DNA of 14,748 nucleotides, from contig JBOIEQ010000107.1 of the NCBI GenBank assembly GCA_050741255.1, forward strand, positions 1-14,748, written 5' to 3'. Below are positions 4,707 to 13,078 of the stretch, piece by piece. The first letter of the stretch is position 1. Every line of letters begins with the position of its first letter. The notes beneath the pieces are model-generated. The model was not told the DNA's origin, did not search any database, and saw nothing but the letters and a program-made list of their open reading frames with translations. Position numbers and translations under genes: made by a program. This DNA is from CAZXNF01 sp050741255. GTDB taxonomy: Bacteria; Pseudomonadota; Gammaproteobacteria; Burkholderiales; SG8-41.

Positions 4707-6809
4707 TCAGGCGGCCAGCTTGGAGAGGTCCGCCACGCGGTTCATCTCGCGGCGCAGGTCGGCCAGCAGCGCGAGGCGGTTGCGGCGCAGCGCCGGATCC
4801 TCGGCGTTGACCATCACCGCGTCGAAGAACGCGTCCACCGGGCCCTTGAGCACGGCGAAGGCCTGCAGGTAGCCGGTGTAGTCACCACGGTCGAACAGCG
4901 GGGTGGCGCGCGCCGCCGCCGTTTGCAGTGCCGCGAACAGCGCTTTCTCCGCGGGCTCCACCAGCGCGGCGGCGTCGGTGCGAGTGAAGGCGTCGCCCTT
5001 GGCCTCGGCCTGCTTCAGGATGTTCACCACGCGCTTGTTCGCCGCCGCGAGGCTCTCGGCTTCCGCCAGCCCGGCGAAGGCGCGCACGGCGGCGAGCTGT
5101 TTCGGCACGGCATCGAGCCGCGCCGGCCGCAGCGACAGCACGGCTTCGGTCTCGTTGGCGGAAAAACCTTCGTCGCGCAGCGTCCCGCGCAGCCGTTCGT
5201 GGACGAACTGTTCGAGTTCGGCCTGTTTGGCGCCGACCAGGCCGGCCGGAAACGCCGCGAAGGCGGCGCGGACCAGTTCGGGCAGCGGCACGGCGAGACC
5301 GCCGTCCACCAGCATGCGCACCACGCCCAGCGCGTGCCGGCGCAGCGCGAAGGGATCCTTGTCGCCGGTCGGCTGCTGGCCGATGCCGAACAGGCCCGCC
5401 AGCGTCTCCAGCTTGTCGGCGAGCGCCACGGCGGTCGCGACCGCGCCGGTCGGCAGCGCGTCTCCCGCGAACCGCGGCTGGTAGTGCTGGCGGATCGCGT
5501 CCGCGACCGCCGCGTCCTCGCCGTCGGCCAGCGCGTAATAGCGGCCCATGATGCCCTGCAGTTCGGGAAACTCGCCGACCATGTTGGTGACGAGATCGGC
5601 CTTCGCGAGCAGGGCGGCGCGGTCCGCCTGTGCCGGATCGGCGCCGAGCATCCGCGCGATGGCGGTGGCGAGCGTGCGCACGCGCGCGATGCGCTCGCCC
5701 TGGCTGCCGAGCTTGTTGTGGTAGACGACGTTCGCCAGCTGAGGCACGCGGTCGGCGAGCCGAGTTTTCTGGTCGGTCTCGAAGAAGAAACGGGCGTCCG
5801 CCAGCCGCGGGCGGATCACGCGCTGGTTGCCTTCGATGATGGTGCGCGGGTCCGCCAGTTGCATGTTGCTGACGATCAGGAAGCGATTGCTCAGCTGGCC
5901 GGTGGCGTCGAACAGCGGGAAGTACTTCTGGTTCGCGCGCATGGTCAGGATCAGGCATTCCGGCGGCACCGCCAGAAACTCCGCGTCGAAAGCGCCCGCG
6001 TAGACGGCCGGCTGTTCGACCAGCGCGGTGACCTCGTCGAGCAGCGGCGCGACGTCGGCCTCATTCCCCAGCGAAGCACCGAGGGCGGCGGCCTGCGCGC
6101 GCAACTGGCGCTCGATCTCGGCCCGGCGGACCGTGAAGGAGGCGGTGACCTTGCCGTGCGCGGCGAGCGTGTCTTCATAGGCCTCGGCGGCCGGCACTTC
6201 GATGTCGCGCACGCCCTGGAAGCGGTGGCCGTGCGTGACGCGGCCGGCGGCAAGGCCCAGCACCGAGACCGGCACGATCTCCTCGCCATGCAGCGCGAGC
6301 AGGCTGTGGGCGGGGCGCACGAAGTGCACGGTGGTGATGCCGTCGGCGAGCTGATAGCCCATGACTTTCGGGATCGGCAGTTTCGCGAGGGCTTCCGTGA
6401 GCGCCGCCTGCAGGCCCACGGCGAGGGACACACCCTTGGCGATGCCGCGGTACACAAGCTGCTCGGCCTTGCCGTCGGACTCGCGTTCGAGGGTCGCCGG
6501 ATCGACGTGGCCGAGTTGCTTCGCGGCCAGCTTTTTCAGCAGTGCGGGCGTGGGTTGGCCGTCCTTGAGGCCGACCGCGACGGGCATCAGCTTTTCCGTG
6601 AAAGCCTGGTCGGCGGCGACGGCCCGCACGTTGGCAATGCGCACCGCCAACCGGCGCGGCGTGCAGAAGGGGGTGACTGCGGCCTCCGCGTCCAGAAGCT
6701 GGCGGGCGTTCAGGCCCTCGGTGATGCCCTGCGCGAACGCCTCGCCCAGCCGCTGCAGGGCCTTGGGCGGCAGTTCTTCGGTGAACAGTTCGACGAGCAA
6801 CGGCTTCAT
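4707..6809 (-). CDS. glyS: Glycine-tRNA ligase beta subunit
   Basis: This is the 700-residue beta subunit of the bacterial alpha2beta2 glycyl-tRNA synthetase, which binds tRNA-Gly while the alpha subunit activates glycine. It carries the family N-terminus MKPLLVELFTEELPPKAL, LPIPKVMGY, the central TMRANQKYFPLFD and FFFETDQKTRL blocks, DKLETLAGLFGIGQQPTGDKDPFALRR, and a C-terminal anticodon-binding end with VDAFFDAVMVNAED from residue 658. The length is normal (E. coli is about 690). ATG 6809 overlaps the glyQ stop as ATGA, so the subunits are translationally coupled, which suits a 1:1 complex. The stop lies four bases from the heptad inverted repeat, whose G-rich arm becomes the start of the 3' untranslated RNA. 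Confidence 0.98.
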   Translation of the reverse strand: MKPLLVELFTEELPPKALQRLGEAFAQGITEGLNARQLLDAEAAVTPFCTPRRLAVRIANVRAVAADQAFTEKLMPVAVGLKDGQPTPALLKKLAAKQLGHVDPATLERESDGKAEQLVYRGIAKGVSLAVGLQAALTEALAKLPIPKVMGYQLADGITTVHFVRPAHSLLALHGEEIVPVSVLGLAAGRVTHGHRFQGVRDIEVPAAEAYEDTLAAHGKVTASFTVRRAEIERQLRAQAAALGASLGNEADVAPLLDEVTALVEQPAVYAGAFDAEFLAVPPECLILTMRANQKYFPLFDATGQLSNRFLIVSNMQLADPRTIIEGNQRVIRPRLADARFFFETDQKTRLADRVPQLANVVYHNKLGSQGERIARVRTLATAIARMLGADPAQADRAALLAKADLVTNMVGEFPELQGIMGRYYALADGEDAAVADAIRQHYQPRFAGDALPTGAVATAVALADKLETLAGLFGIGQQPTGDKDPFALRRHALGVVRMLVDGGLAVPLPELVRAAFAAFPAGLVGAKQAELEQFVHERLRGTLRDEGFSANETEAVLSLRPARLDAVPKQLAAVRAFAGLAEAESLAAANKRVVNILKQAEAKGDAFTRTDAAALVEPAEKALFAALQTAAARATPLFDRGDYTGYLQAFAVLKGPVDAFFDAVMVNAEDPALRRNRLALLADLRREMNRVADLSKLAA

Positions 6810-7759
6810 GCGGGCGCCTGTTCGGTGAGCGCCGCCTGCAGGGCCTGGAGGTCAATGCCCAGCCCGGCCAGCTGCGCGGGCGGCGACAGCGGGAAGCCGG
6901 CCCGCACCCGCGAATCGAAGTAAGCCTGCGACACCGCGCGCGCGAGGTTGCGGATGCGCCCGATGTAGGCGGCGCGCTCGGTCACCGAGATCGCGCCGCG
7001 GGCATCCAGCAGGTTGAAGCAGTGGGCGGCCTTCAGCACGCGCTCGTATGCGGGCAGCGCGAGCCTGGCCGCGATCAGGCGCTTCGCCTCGGCCTCGTGG
7101 TCCGCGAAATGCCGAAACAGCATCGCCGCGTCCGACTGTTCGAAGTTGTAGGTCGACTGCTCGACCTCGTTCTGGTGGTAGACATCGCGGTAGAACAGCT
7201 TGCCGTTGGCGCCCTGCGTCCACACGAGGTCGAACACGTTCTCCACGCCCTGCAGATACATCGCGAGGCGTTCGAGGCCGTAGGTGATTTCACCGGTGAT
7301 CGGCTTGCAGTCGATGCCGCCGACCTGCTGGAAGTAGGTGAACTGCGTCACTTCCATGCCGTCCAGCCACACTTCCCAGCCGAGGCCCCAGGCGCCGAGC
7401 GTGGGGTTTTCCCAGTCGTCCTCGACGAAGCGGATGTCGTGGACCTTGGGATCGACCCCGATCGCGGCCAGCGAGCCGATGTAGAGATCGAGGATGTCCG
7501 GCGGCGAGGGTTTGAGCACCACCTGGTACTGGTAGTAGTGCTGCAGGCGGTTGGGGTTGTCGCCGTAGCGGCCGTCCTTGGGCCGGCGCGAGGGCTGCAC
7601 GTAACCGGCCCGCCACGGTTCGGGTCCCAGCGCGCGCAGGAAGGTCGCCGTATGCGAGGTGCCGGCGCCGACCTCCATGTCGTACGGCTGCAGCAGCGCG
7701 CAGCCATGCCCCGCCCAGTAGCGTTCGAGCGTGAGGATGAGGTCTTGAAAGGTCAGCAT
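6806..7759 (-). CDS. glyQ: Glycine-tRNA ligase alpha subunit
   Basis: This is the catalytic alpha subunit (317 residues) of tetrameric glycyl-tRNA synthetase, a class II fold that forms glycyl-adenylate. Highly conserved blocks are seen: MLTFQDLILTLERYWAGHGC at 1-20, LLQPYDMEVGAGTSHTATFLRALGPEPW, YVQPSRRPKDGRYGDNPNR, YQYQVVLKPSP, EDDWENPTLGAWGLGWEVW, MEVTQFTYFQQVGG and GLERLAMYLQ. The frame is open for 32 more codons upstream, but the family N-terminus puts the start at ATG 7759. It follows lnt by 64 bases and overlaps glyS. The minus-strand TAAAAT at 7791-7796 may be the -10 box of its own promoter. The C-terminus after about residue 285 is slightly extended and variable, as in relatives. 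Confidence 0.98.
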   Translation of the reverse strand: MLTFQDLILTLERYWAGHGCALLQPYDMEVGAGTSHTATFLRALGPEPWRAGYVQPSRRPKDGRYGDNPNRLQHYYQYQVVLKPSPPDILDLYIGSLAAIGVDPKVHDIRFVEDDWENPTLGAWGLGWEVWLDGMEVTQFTYFQQVGGIDCKPITGEITYGLERLAMYLQGVENVFDLVWTQGANGKLFYRDVYHQNEVEQSTYNFEQSDAAMLFRHFADHEAEAKRLIAARLALPAYERVLKAAHCFNLLDARGAISVTERAAYIGRIRNLARAVSQAYFDSRVRAGFPLSPPAQLAGLGIDLQALQAALTEQAPA

Positions 7760-7790
7760 GCGCGGGGCGGTTCGGACGGCAGGGCCGCGC

Positions 7791-7796
7791 ATTTTA
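7791..7796 (-). promoter_or_regulatory. Possible -10 box upstream of glyQ
   Basis: TAAAAT on the minus strand matches the sigma-70 -10 consensus at five of six bases, in the only non-overlapping junction of the central block (lnt to glyQ, 64 bases). The expected -35 position holds GCCCCC, which is not a match. It is a weak call that rests on the -10 box and the gap. Confidence 0.3.
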
Positions 7797-7823
7797 ACCG
7801 GCTCCCCACTGCCGGGGGCGTTC

Positions 7824-9338
7824 TTACGCCCGCCGGCGCCAGCTGCAGGCCGCAACGAGCAACAGGCACAGCACCAGCGTGGGGGCGTTGCCCGTGCGCA
7901 CGAAGGGCGTTGCGCCTGCGTAGCCCTGCACCCTTGCTTCGATGATGGCGGTTTCGAACTCCGGCGCTTCCGCCACCACCCGTCCGCGCGGGTCGATGAC
8001 GGCGGTCATGCCCGTGTTGGTGGCCCGCAGCATGGGGCGCCCCGCTTCCAGCGCGCGCGCCTGCGAGATCTGCAGGTGCTGGCGGGGCGCGATCGAGCGG
8101 CCGAACCAGGCCACGTTGCTGACGTTGACCAGCATCGTCGCCTCTGGAAGCTGGCGGATGATTTCCTCGCCGAACACGTCTTCGTAGCAGATGTTGACCG
8201 CGACGCGCTCGCCGGCGACGGCGAGCGGACGCTGGTCCGGACCGCCGCGCGAAAAGTCCTGCAGCGGGATGGCGAGCACCGACACGATCCAGCCCAGCAC
8301 CGGCCGCAGCGGGATGAACTCGCCGAAGGGCACCAGGTGATCCTTGCGGTAGGTCTGCGTCGGCGCCGCGCCGTACGACAGCACGCTGTTGTAGTACTCG
8401 CGCGGGTTTTCGCCATGCTCGGGCATGCCGACCAGCACGTCGCCGTTGCGCGCGATAGCCACGGCACGCAATCGTTCAAGGTACTGCGGCGGGACCTCGC
8501 GTTTGAACATCGGCAGCGCGGTTTCCGGCAGCACGATCAGGCGCCCGCGGCTTTTTTCCACCAGCCCGAGATAGGCGTTCAGCGTTGCCCTCGCCTGCTC
8601 GGGCCGCCACTTCAGGTCCTGCGCGACGTTGCCCTGGAGCAGGCTGACGTCGACCGGCGCGCCGTGCGGGACAGTCCATTCGATCGTGTGCAGGAGCATG
8701 CCGCCGGCCCAGACGAGCACGAGTGGGGCGACGGGCGCGAGGCGGGCGGCGGTCGAGGCGGAGGCGCGGGGCACGACGGTGGCGATGACCGCCGCCGTGA
8801 ACGCGGTGAGGAAGGTCACCCCGTACAGGCCGGTGACGGGGGCGTAGCCGGCAAGCGGGCTGTCGGGAATCTGCGAGTAGCCGAGGGCGATCCAGGGAAA
8901 GCCGGTGAAGATCCAGCCGCGCACCCACTCGGCGAGCGTCCAGGCGGCAGCGATCGCCAGCGCCCGCAGGAGCCAGTGGCGTTCCCGCCAGCGCCACGCG
9001 CAGGCGACGACGATGGCCGGCGCGAGGGCGAGGAAGGCGCAGAACAGGAAGGTGAAGAAGGCGGCGACGGGCAGCGGCATCTGGCCGAAATCGTGCAGGC
9101 TGACGTAAACCCACGACACCCCGGTCAGGAAGTAGCCGAGGCCGAAGCTGAACCCGCGCAGGGCCGCCACGCGCGCGGCAGGGGCGCGGCTGGCGAGCCA
9201 CAGCAGGGTGGCCAGCGTGACGATGGGCAGCGGAAACGCGCCGAAGGGCGCGAAGCCGGCGACCGTGACCGCGCCGAGCGCCGCGCAGATGAGCGTCGTG
9301 GCGGACGGAACGCCGCGTCGCCAGTGCGGGCCGCTCAC
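7824..9338 (-). CDS. lnt: Apolipoprotein N-acyltransferase
   Basis: This integral inner-membrane enzyme adds the third acyl chain to the N-terminal cysteine of lipoproteins, which lets them be sorted to the outer membrane; LptM encoded downstream would be a substrate. The 504-residue length is normal. About eight hydrophobic helices lie in residues 14-220 and one at the C-terminus (485-500). The periplasmic nitrilase-like domain spans about 228-470 with the catalytic triad Glu272 (LPETALPMF), Lys332 (YRKDHLVPFGEF) and Cys384 (NICYEDVFGEE). The start is GTG 9338, overlapping the corC stop as GTGA. The frame continues open upstream through corC in the wrong register, so an automatic caller could give a start hundreds of codons too early. 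Pairing with corC is a common proteobacterial arrangement. Confidence 0.96.
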   Translation of the reverse strand: MSGPHWRRGVPSATTLICAALGAVTVAGFAPFGAFPLPIVTLATLLWLASRAPAARVAALRGFSFGLGYFLTGVSWVYVSLHDFGQMPLPVAAFFTFLFCAFLALAPAIVVACAWRWRERHWLLRALAIAAAWTLAEWVRGWIFTGFPWIALGYSQIPDSPLAGYAPVTGLYGVTFLTAFTAAVIATVVPRASASTAARLAPVAPLVLVWAGGMLLHTIEWTVPHGAPVDVSLLQGNVAQDLKWRPEQARATLNAYLGLVEKSRGRLIVLPETALPMFKREVPPQYLERLRAVAIARNGDVLVGMPEHGENPREYYNSVLSYGAAPTQTYRKDHLVPFGEFIPLRPVLGWIVSVLAIPLQDFSRGGPDQRPLAVAGERVAVNICYEDVFGEEIIRQLPEATMLVNVSNVAWFGRSIAPRQHLQISQARALEAGRPMLRATNTGMTAVIDPRGRVVAEAPEFETAIIEARVQGYAGATPFVRTGNAPTLVLCLLLVAACSWRRRA

Positions 9339-10174
9339 GTCCGCGGCGCCGGCGGTTTTTTCTCGACCAGCAGCAGGTGCAGCCGCCGGCTGTCCGCCCG
9401 CAGCACCTTGACCGTCAGCGTGTCGAAGGCGAACTGCTCGCCGCGCTTGGGCATGCGCCCAAGCTTGGACAGCACCAGCCCGCCGACGGTGTCGTAGTCC
9501 TTCGCCTTGTAGCGCGTGCCCAGCGCCTTGTTGAACTCGGCGATCTCGGCGGTCGCCTTGACGCGGAAGGCGCCGCCTTTTTCGGGGATGAGGGCGTCGG
9601 CCGGTTCGTCGAAGTCGTATTCGTCCTCGATGTCGCCGACGATCTGTTCCAGCACGTCCTCGATGGACACGAGCCCGGCGACGCCGCCGTACTCGTCCAC
9701 CACGATCGCCATGTGGTTGCGGTTGGAACGGAAGTCCTTCAGCAGCACGTTCAGTCGCTTGGACTCGGGGATGAAGACCGCCGGGCGCAGCATGTCGCGC
9801 AGATTGAATTCCTCTTCGCCCGCGTAGTAGCGCAGCAGGTCCTTGGCGAGCAGGATGCCGATCACGTCGTCCTTGTGCTCGCCGATCACCGGAAAGCGCG
9901 AGTGCCCGGTCTGGATCACCTGCGGGATGAACTGGTCGGGTGCTTCCTTGACGTCGATCACGTCCATCTGCGCGCGCGGCACCATGATGTCGCGCGCGGC
10001 GAGCTCGGAAACCTGCATCACGCCCTCGATCATCGCCAGCGCGTCGGCGTCGAGCAGGTTGCGCTCGAAGGCGGAACGCAGCAGCGTCACGAGCTGCTCG
10101 CGGTCCTCGGGCTCGCGCATGATCAGCGCGCCGAGGCGCTCGAGCAGGGTGGGTTTGTGGGGGGTGTCGCTCAT
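9335..10174 (-). CDS. corC: CorC/HlyC family CBS-domain protein (Mg/Co efflux)
   Basis: This 279-residue protein has two CBS domains (about 64-125 and 128-190) and a C-terminal CorC_HlyC domain (about 200-275). Motifs include RDIMVPRAQMDVID, HSRFPVIGEHKDDVIGILLAKDLL, HMAIVVDEYGGVAGLVSIEDVLEQIVGDIEDEYD and the C-terminal YDTVGGLVLSKLGRMPKRGE. In enterobacteria CorC supports magnesium and cobalt efflux; its role beside lnt in this conserved cluster is less certain and may touch membrane or translation stress. It has no membrane helix, in line with short CorC forms. The ATG at 10174 starts six bases from an inverted repeat, and no Shine-Dalgarno is visible in front of it (CCCCGTCTTC precedes the ATG). 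Its stop overlaps the lnt GTG. Confidence 0.95.
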   Translation of the reverse strand: MSDTPHKPTLLERLGALIMREPEDREQLVTLLRSAFERNLLDADALAMIEGVMQVSELAARDIMVPRAQMDVIDVKEAPDQFIPQVIQTGHSRFPVIGEHKDDVIGILLAKDLLRYYAGEEEFNLRDMLRPAVFIPESKRLNVLLKDFRSNRNHMAIVVDEYGGVAGLVSIEDVLEQIVGDIEDEYDFDEPADALIPEKGGAFRVKATAEIAEFNKALGTRYKAKDYDTVGGLVLSKLGRMPKRGEQFAFDTLTVKVLRADSRRLHLLLVEKKPPAPRT

Positions 10175-10180
10175 GAAGAC

Positions 10181-10282
10181 GGGGAATCGGAAATGGGGAA
10201 TGGGGAATGGGAAAGCACAGGCAGGGACCGGCCTGCGCCGGCACTGCTTTTTGACTTCCGATTCCCCATTTCCGATTTCCTA
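10181..10282. repeat. Heptad-like inverted repeat filling the ybeY-corC gap (element C)
   Basis: AATCGGAAATGGGGAAT at 10185-10201 is an exact 17-bp reverse complement of 10261-10277. The left arm goes on with two more GGGGAAT-like heptads to about 10214. Inside, AAAGCA/TGCTTT and GCAGG/CCTGC pairs extend the fold. The right arm runs into the ybeY stop codon (TAG, 10280-10282), and the left arm ends six bases before the corC ATG, so the element fills the gap of about 105 bp. Its heptad GGGGAAT differs by one base from the GGGTAAT of the element at 4605-4703, which points to related origins. No transposase is linked. Confidence 0.85.
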
Positions 10283-10783
10283 TTCACCGGATTGGTAGGG
10301 ATCGGCAAAACCCAGCCGCGCCAGGATTTTCCGCTCGCGGGTCTCCATGCGTTCCGCCGCAGCGGTGCGGACGTGGTCGTAGCCCTGCAGGTGCAGCGTG
10401 CCGTGCACGACGAGGTGCGCGACGTGGGCCTCGAAAGTCTTGCCCTGCGCGCGGGCCTCCGCGGCGATGACCGGCGCGCACAGCACGAGGTCGCCGGTCA
10501 CCCGGGGGCGTTGCGTGTACGGAAACGACAGCACGTTGGTGGCGGTGTCGCGGCGGCGGTAGCGCCGGTTGAGCGCGCGGCCTTCGGCGCGGCCGACCAC
10601 GCGCAGCGTGATGGCGGCGTCGCGCGCGAGCGCCGCGTGCACCCAGCGGCGGAGCCGGGCAGTGGACGGCAGCGCGGCGCTGCGGACGGCATTCTGCACG
10701 CTCAGCTCAAGCCGGTGCGCGGTCGGCCGGGCGCGTGGCGTCTTGCCCGCCGGTGGTTTTTTTCGTTTCGCGGTCGTAGGCAT
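10280..10783 (-). CDS. ybeY: Endoribonuclease YbeY, rRNA maturation factor
   Basis: This is a zinc-dependent single-strand endoribonuclease that acts in 16S rRNA 3'-end maturation and ribosome quality control. The 167-residue frame carries the signature HGTLHLQGYDH at 127-137, giving the metal-binding His127, His131 and His137, and the conserved TNVLSFPY at 82-89. The domain proper begins near residue 25 (LELSVQNAV); the first 24 residues are a basic extension rich in Lys, Arg and Pro. The ATG at 10783 overlaps the phoH 3' end by 77 bases and lacks a clear Shine-Dalgarno, so a shorter form from a GTG near residue 29 is possible but would trim the first strand. phoH-ybeY-corC-lnt order is conserved across proteobacteria. 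Confidence 0.94.
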   Translation of the reverse strand: MPTTAKRKKPPAGKTPRARPTAHRLELSVQNAVRSAALPSTARLRRWVHAALARDAAITLRVVGRAEGRALNRRYRRRDTATNVLSFPYTQRPRVTGDLVLCAPVIAAEARAQGKTFEAHVAHLVVHGTLHLQGYDHVRTAAAERMETRERKILARLGFADPYQSGE

Positions 10784-11720
10784 TGACGATACGTTGGACG
10801 AGGGGATGGCGCACCACGTCGGTGGACTGGAAATGGGTGAAGGCCACGCCGCGCACGCGCCGGAGGACGCGCTCGGCCTCGATCAGCCCCGAGCGCTGGT
10901 GGCGTGCGAGGTCGATTTGCGTGACGTCGCCGGTCACCACGGCCTTGGCGCCGAAGCCCAGCCGCGTGAGGAACATCTTCATCTGTTCCGGCGTCGTGTT
11001 CTGCGCCTCATCGAGGATGATGAAGGCGTTGTTGAGCGTGCGACCGCGCATGTAGGCGAGCGGGGCGATCTCGATCGCGTTGCGGTCGAACATGCGCGCG
11101 ACGCGGTCGTAGCCCATCAGATCGTAGAGCGCGTCGTAGAGCGGCCGCAGGTACGGGTCCACCTTCTGCGCGAGGTCGCCGGGCAGGAAGCCCAGCCGCT
11201 CGCCGGCCTCCACCGCGGGCCGCACCAGCACGATGCGCTTCACCTCGTCGCGCTCCAGCGCATCGACCGCGCAGGCCACGGCCAGGTAGGTCTTGCCGGT
11301 GCCGGCGGGGCCGATCGCGAAGGTGATGTCGTGCTTCGCGATCTGCTTGAGGTACAGCGTCTGGCGCGGCGTGCGGCCGCGCAGGTCGGGACGGCGCGTG
11401 CGCAGGTCCGGGCCGGGGGCGGCGGCGGGCGCATCCTCCGCGGCATGGCCCCGGCTGCCGGGCGCCTTGAATTCCGCGAGCCCCAGTTGCACGTCCTCGG
11501 GCGACAGCGTGCGCCGCGCCTGGCGGTAGAGGGTCTGCAGGGCGGTGGTGGCGACCTTGGTGCGGGCCGGCTCGCCGCGCACCGAAAACCGCGCGCCGCG
11601 CCGCGCGATCGCCACATTGAGCGTGGTCTCCAGCGCGCGCAGATTTTCGTCGAGCGCCCCGCACAGGTTGGCGAGCCGCTGGTTGTCCACCGGCGTGAAA
11701 CTGAATTCGACGGCCTTCAC
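10707..11720 (-). CDS. ybeZ: PhoH-like ATPase (YbeZ)
   Basis: This 337-residue P-loop ATPase of the PhoH family resembles superfamily I helicase cores. Walker A is GPAGTGKT at 137-144 and Walker B is IILDEAQNT around 234-242, followed by TPEQMKMFLTRLGFGAK and VVTGDVTQIDL. The N-terminal ~120 residues hold the family's small domain and a variable linker rich in Pro, Ala and Arg (86-118). In E. coli YbeZ binds YbeY and is thought to assist it in rRNA work, which fits the overlapping ybeY gene. The frame is open far upstream, but homology starts at KAVEFSFTPVDN. The GTG at 11720 overlaps the miaB stop as GTGA, so it is taken as the start. The last 77 bases also encode the start of ybeY. Confidence 0.94.
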   Translation of the reverse strand: MKAVEFSFTPVDNQRLANLCGALDENLRALETTLNVAIARRGARFSVRGEPARTKVATTALQTLYRQARRTLSPEDVQLGLAEFKAPGSRGHAAEDAPAAAPGPDLRTRRPDLRGRTPRQTLYLKQIAKHDITFAIGPAGTGKTYLAVACAVDALERDEVKRIVLVRPAVEAGERLGFLPGDLAQKVDPYLRPLYDALYDLMGYDRVARMFDRNAIEIAPLAYMRGRTLNNAFIILDEAQNTTPEQMKMFLTRLGFGAKAVVTGDVTQIDLARHQRSGLIEAERVLRRVRGVAFTHFQSTDVVRHPLVQRIVNAYDRETKKTTGGQDATRPADRAPA

Positions 11721-13078
11721 GCGCAGGCAGGCATCGTAGCGGGCACCGACACGACTTCGCCGCGCAGCGTGTGCGCGACCGCGGCGGTGATGGTGACGTC
11801 TGCGAAGGTGCCGATCAGGCGCGCATCGCCCGCGAAGTTGACCACCCGGTTGTGCGTGGTGCGACCCGCCAGCTCGCGTGGATTTTTCTTCGCCGCGCCT
11901 TCCACCAGCACCCGCTGGCGACTGCCGACCATCGCCCGGCGGTAGTCCTGCGCGAGCGCTTCGATCCGCGCCTGCAGGCGCGCGAGGCGCGCGAGCTTCA
12001 CCTCGTGCGGGGTGTCGTCGGCGAGCGCGGCGGCGGGCGTGCCGGGCCGCGGGCTGTAGAGGAAGCTGTAGCTGTCGTCGAAGCGCACGTCCTCGATCAA
12101 CTGCATCGTCTGCTCGAAATCCGCGTCGGTCTCGCCGGGGAAGCCGATGATGAAATCGGACGTCACGGTCGCGTCGGGACGCGCCGCGCGCAGGCGGCGC
12201 ACGATGGATTTGTACTCGAGCGCGGTATAGCCGCGTTTCATCGCCGCCAGCACGCGGTCGGAACCCGATTGCACCGGCAGGTGCACGTGGGATGCGAGCC
12301 GGGGCAGGCGCGCGTGCGCTTCGATCAGCCGCGGGGTGAACTCCTTGGGGTGCGAGGTCGTGTAGCGCAGGCGTTCGAGGCCGGGAATCTCGCACACGTA
12401 CTCGAGCAGCAGCGCGAAATCAGCCGGCGTGTTGTTGTCCACCGACCCATGCCAGGCGTTGACGTTCTGGCCCAGCAGCGTCACTTCCCGCACGCCTTGC
12501 GCCGCGAGCTCGGCGACCTCGGTCAGCACGTCGTCGAGTGGCCGCGAGACTTCCTCGCCGCGGGTATAGGGCACGACGCAGAAGCTGCAGTACTTGCTGC
12601 AGCCTTCCATGATGGACACGAAGGCGCTGCCGCCGTTGGCATGCCTGCGCGCGGGCGGCAGATGGTCGAACTTTTCGATCTCGGGAAACGCGATGTCCAC
12701 CTGCGGGAGGCCGGTGGCGCGCCGCGCATCGATCAACTGCGGCACGCGGTGCAGGGTCTGCGGGCCGAACACGACGTCCACATACGGCGCGCGGGCCACG
12801 ATCGTCGCGCCCTCCTGGCTCGCCACGCAGCCGCCCACGCCGATGATCAGTCCGCGCTTGTGTTGTTTCAGGTGCTTTACGCGGCCGAGACTGTGGAACA
12901 CCCTTTCCTGGGCGTTCTCGCGCACCGAGCAGGTGTTGAAGAGCAGGATGTCGGCGTCCTCGGGCGTGGCGGCCGGTTCGGCGCCGTAGGCCGCCCGCAG
13001 GACGTCGGCCAGCTTGTCCGAGTCATAGACATTCATCTGGCAGCCGAACGTCCGCACGTAGTACTTGGGTGCGGTCAT
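11717..13078 (-). CDS. miaB: tRNA-2-methylthio-N6-dimethylallyladenosine synthase
   Basis: This radical-SAM methylthiotransferase converts i6A37 to ms2i6A37 in tRNAs reading UNN codons. The 453-residue length is normal. The N-terminal UPF0004 domain binds the auxiliary 4Fe-4S cluster through Cys13 (TFGCQMN), Cys50 (FNTCSVRE) and Cys84 (GVGGCVA). The radical-SAM cluster is at Cys160, Cys164 and Cys167 (CSKYCSFC). LGQNVNAW, LRYTTSHPKEF, HVHLPVQSGSDRVLAAMKRGYT and TSDFIIGFPGETDADFEQT follow, then a TRAM RNA-binding domain from about 380. The MiaB-type YTRGEEVSR and lengths favour MiaB over RimO or MtaB. ATG 13078 overlaps the stop of the upstream secreted-protein gene (ATGA), and its own stop overlaps phoH. 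Confidence 0.98.
   Translation of the reverse strand: MTAPKYYVRTFGCQMNVYDSDKLADVLRAAYGAEPAATPEDADILLFNTCSVRENAQERVFHSLGRVKHLKQHKRGLIIGVGGCVASQEGATIVARAPYVDVVFGPQTLHRVPQLIDARRATGLPQVDIAFPEIEKFDHLPPARRHANGGSAFVSIMEGCSKYCSFCVVPYTRGEEVSRPLDDVLTEVAELAAQGVREVTLLGQNVNAWHGSVDNNTPADFALLLEYVCEIPGLERLRYTTSHPKEFTPRLIEAHARLPRLASHVHLPVQSGSDRVLAAMKRGYTALEYKSIVRRLRAARPDATVTSDFIIGFPGETDADFEQTMQLIEDVRFDDSYSFLYSPRPGTPAAALADDTPHEVKLARLARLQARIEALAQDYRRAMVGSRQRVLVEGAAKKNPRELAGRTTHNRVVNFAGDARLIGTFADVTITAAVAHTLRGEVVSVPATMPACA

Noticed and set aside
3191..10282. CRISPR array or tRNA-linked integration site for the repeat elements.
   Set aside because: The repeats are 7-8 bp tandem units in inverted arms without unique spacers, no cas genes are near, and no direct repeat of the tRNA 3' end was found.
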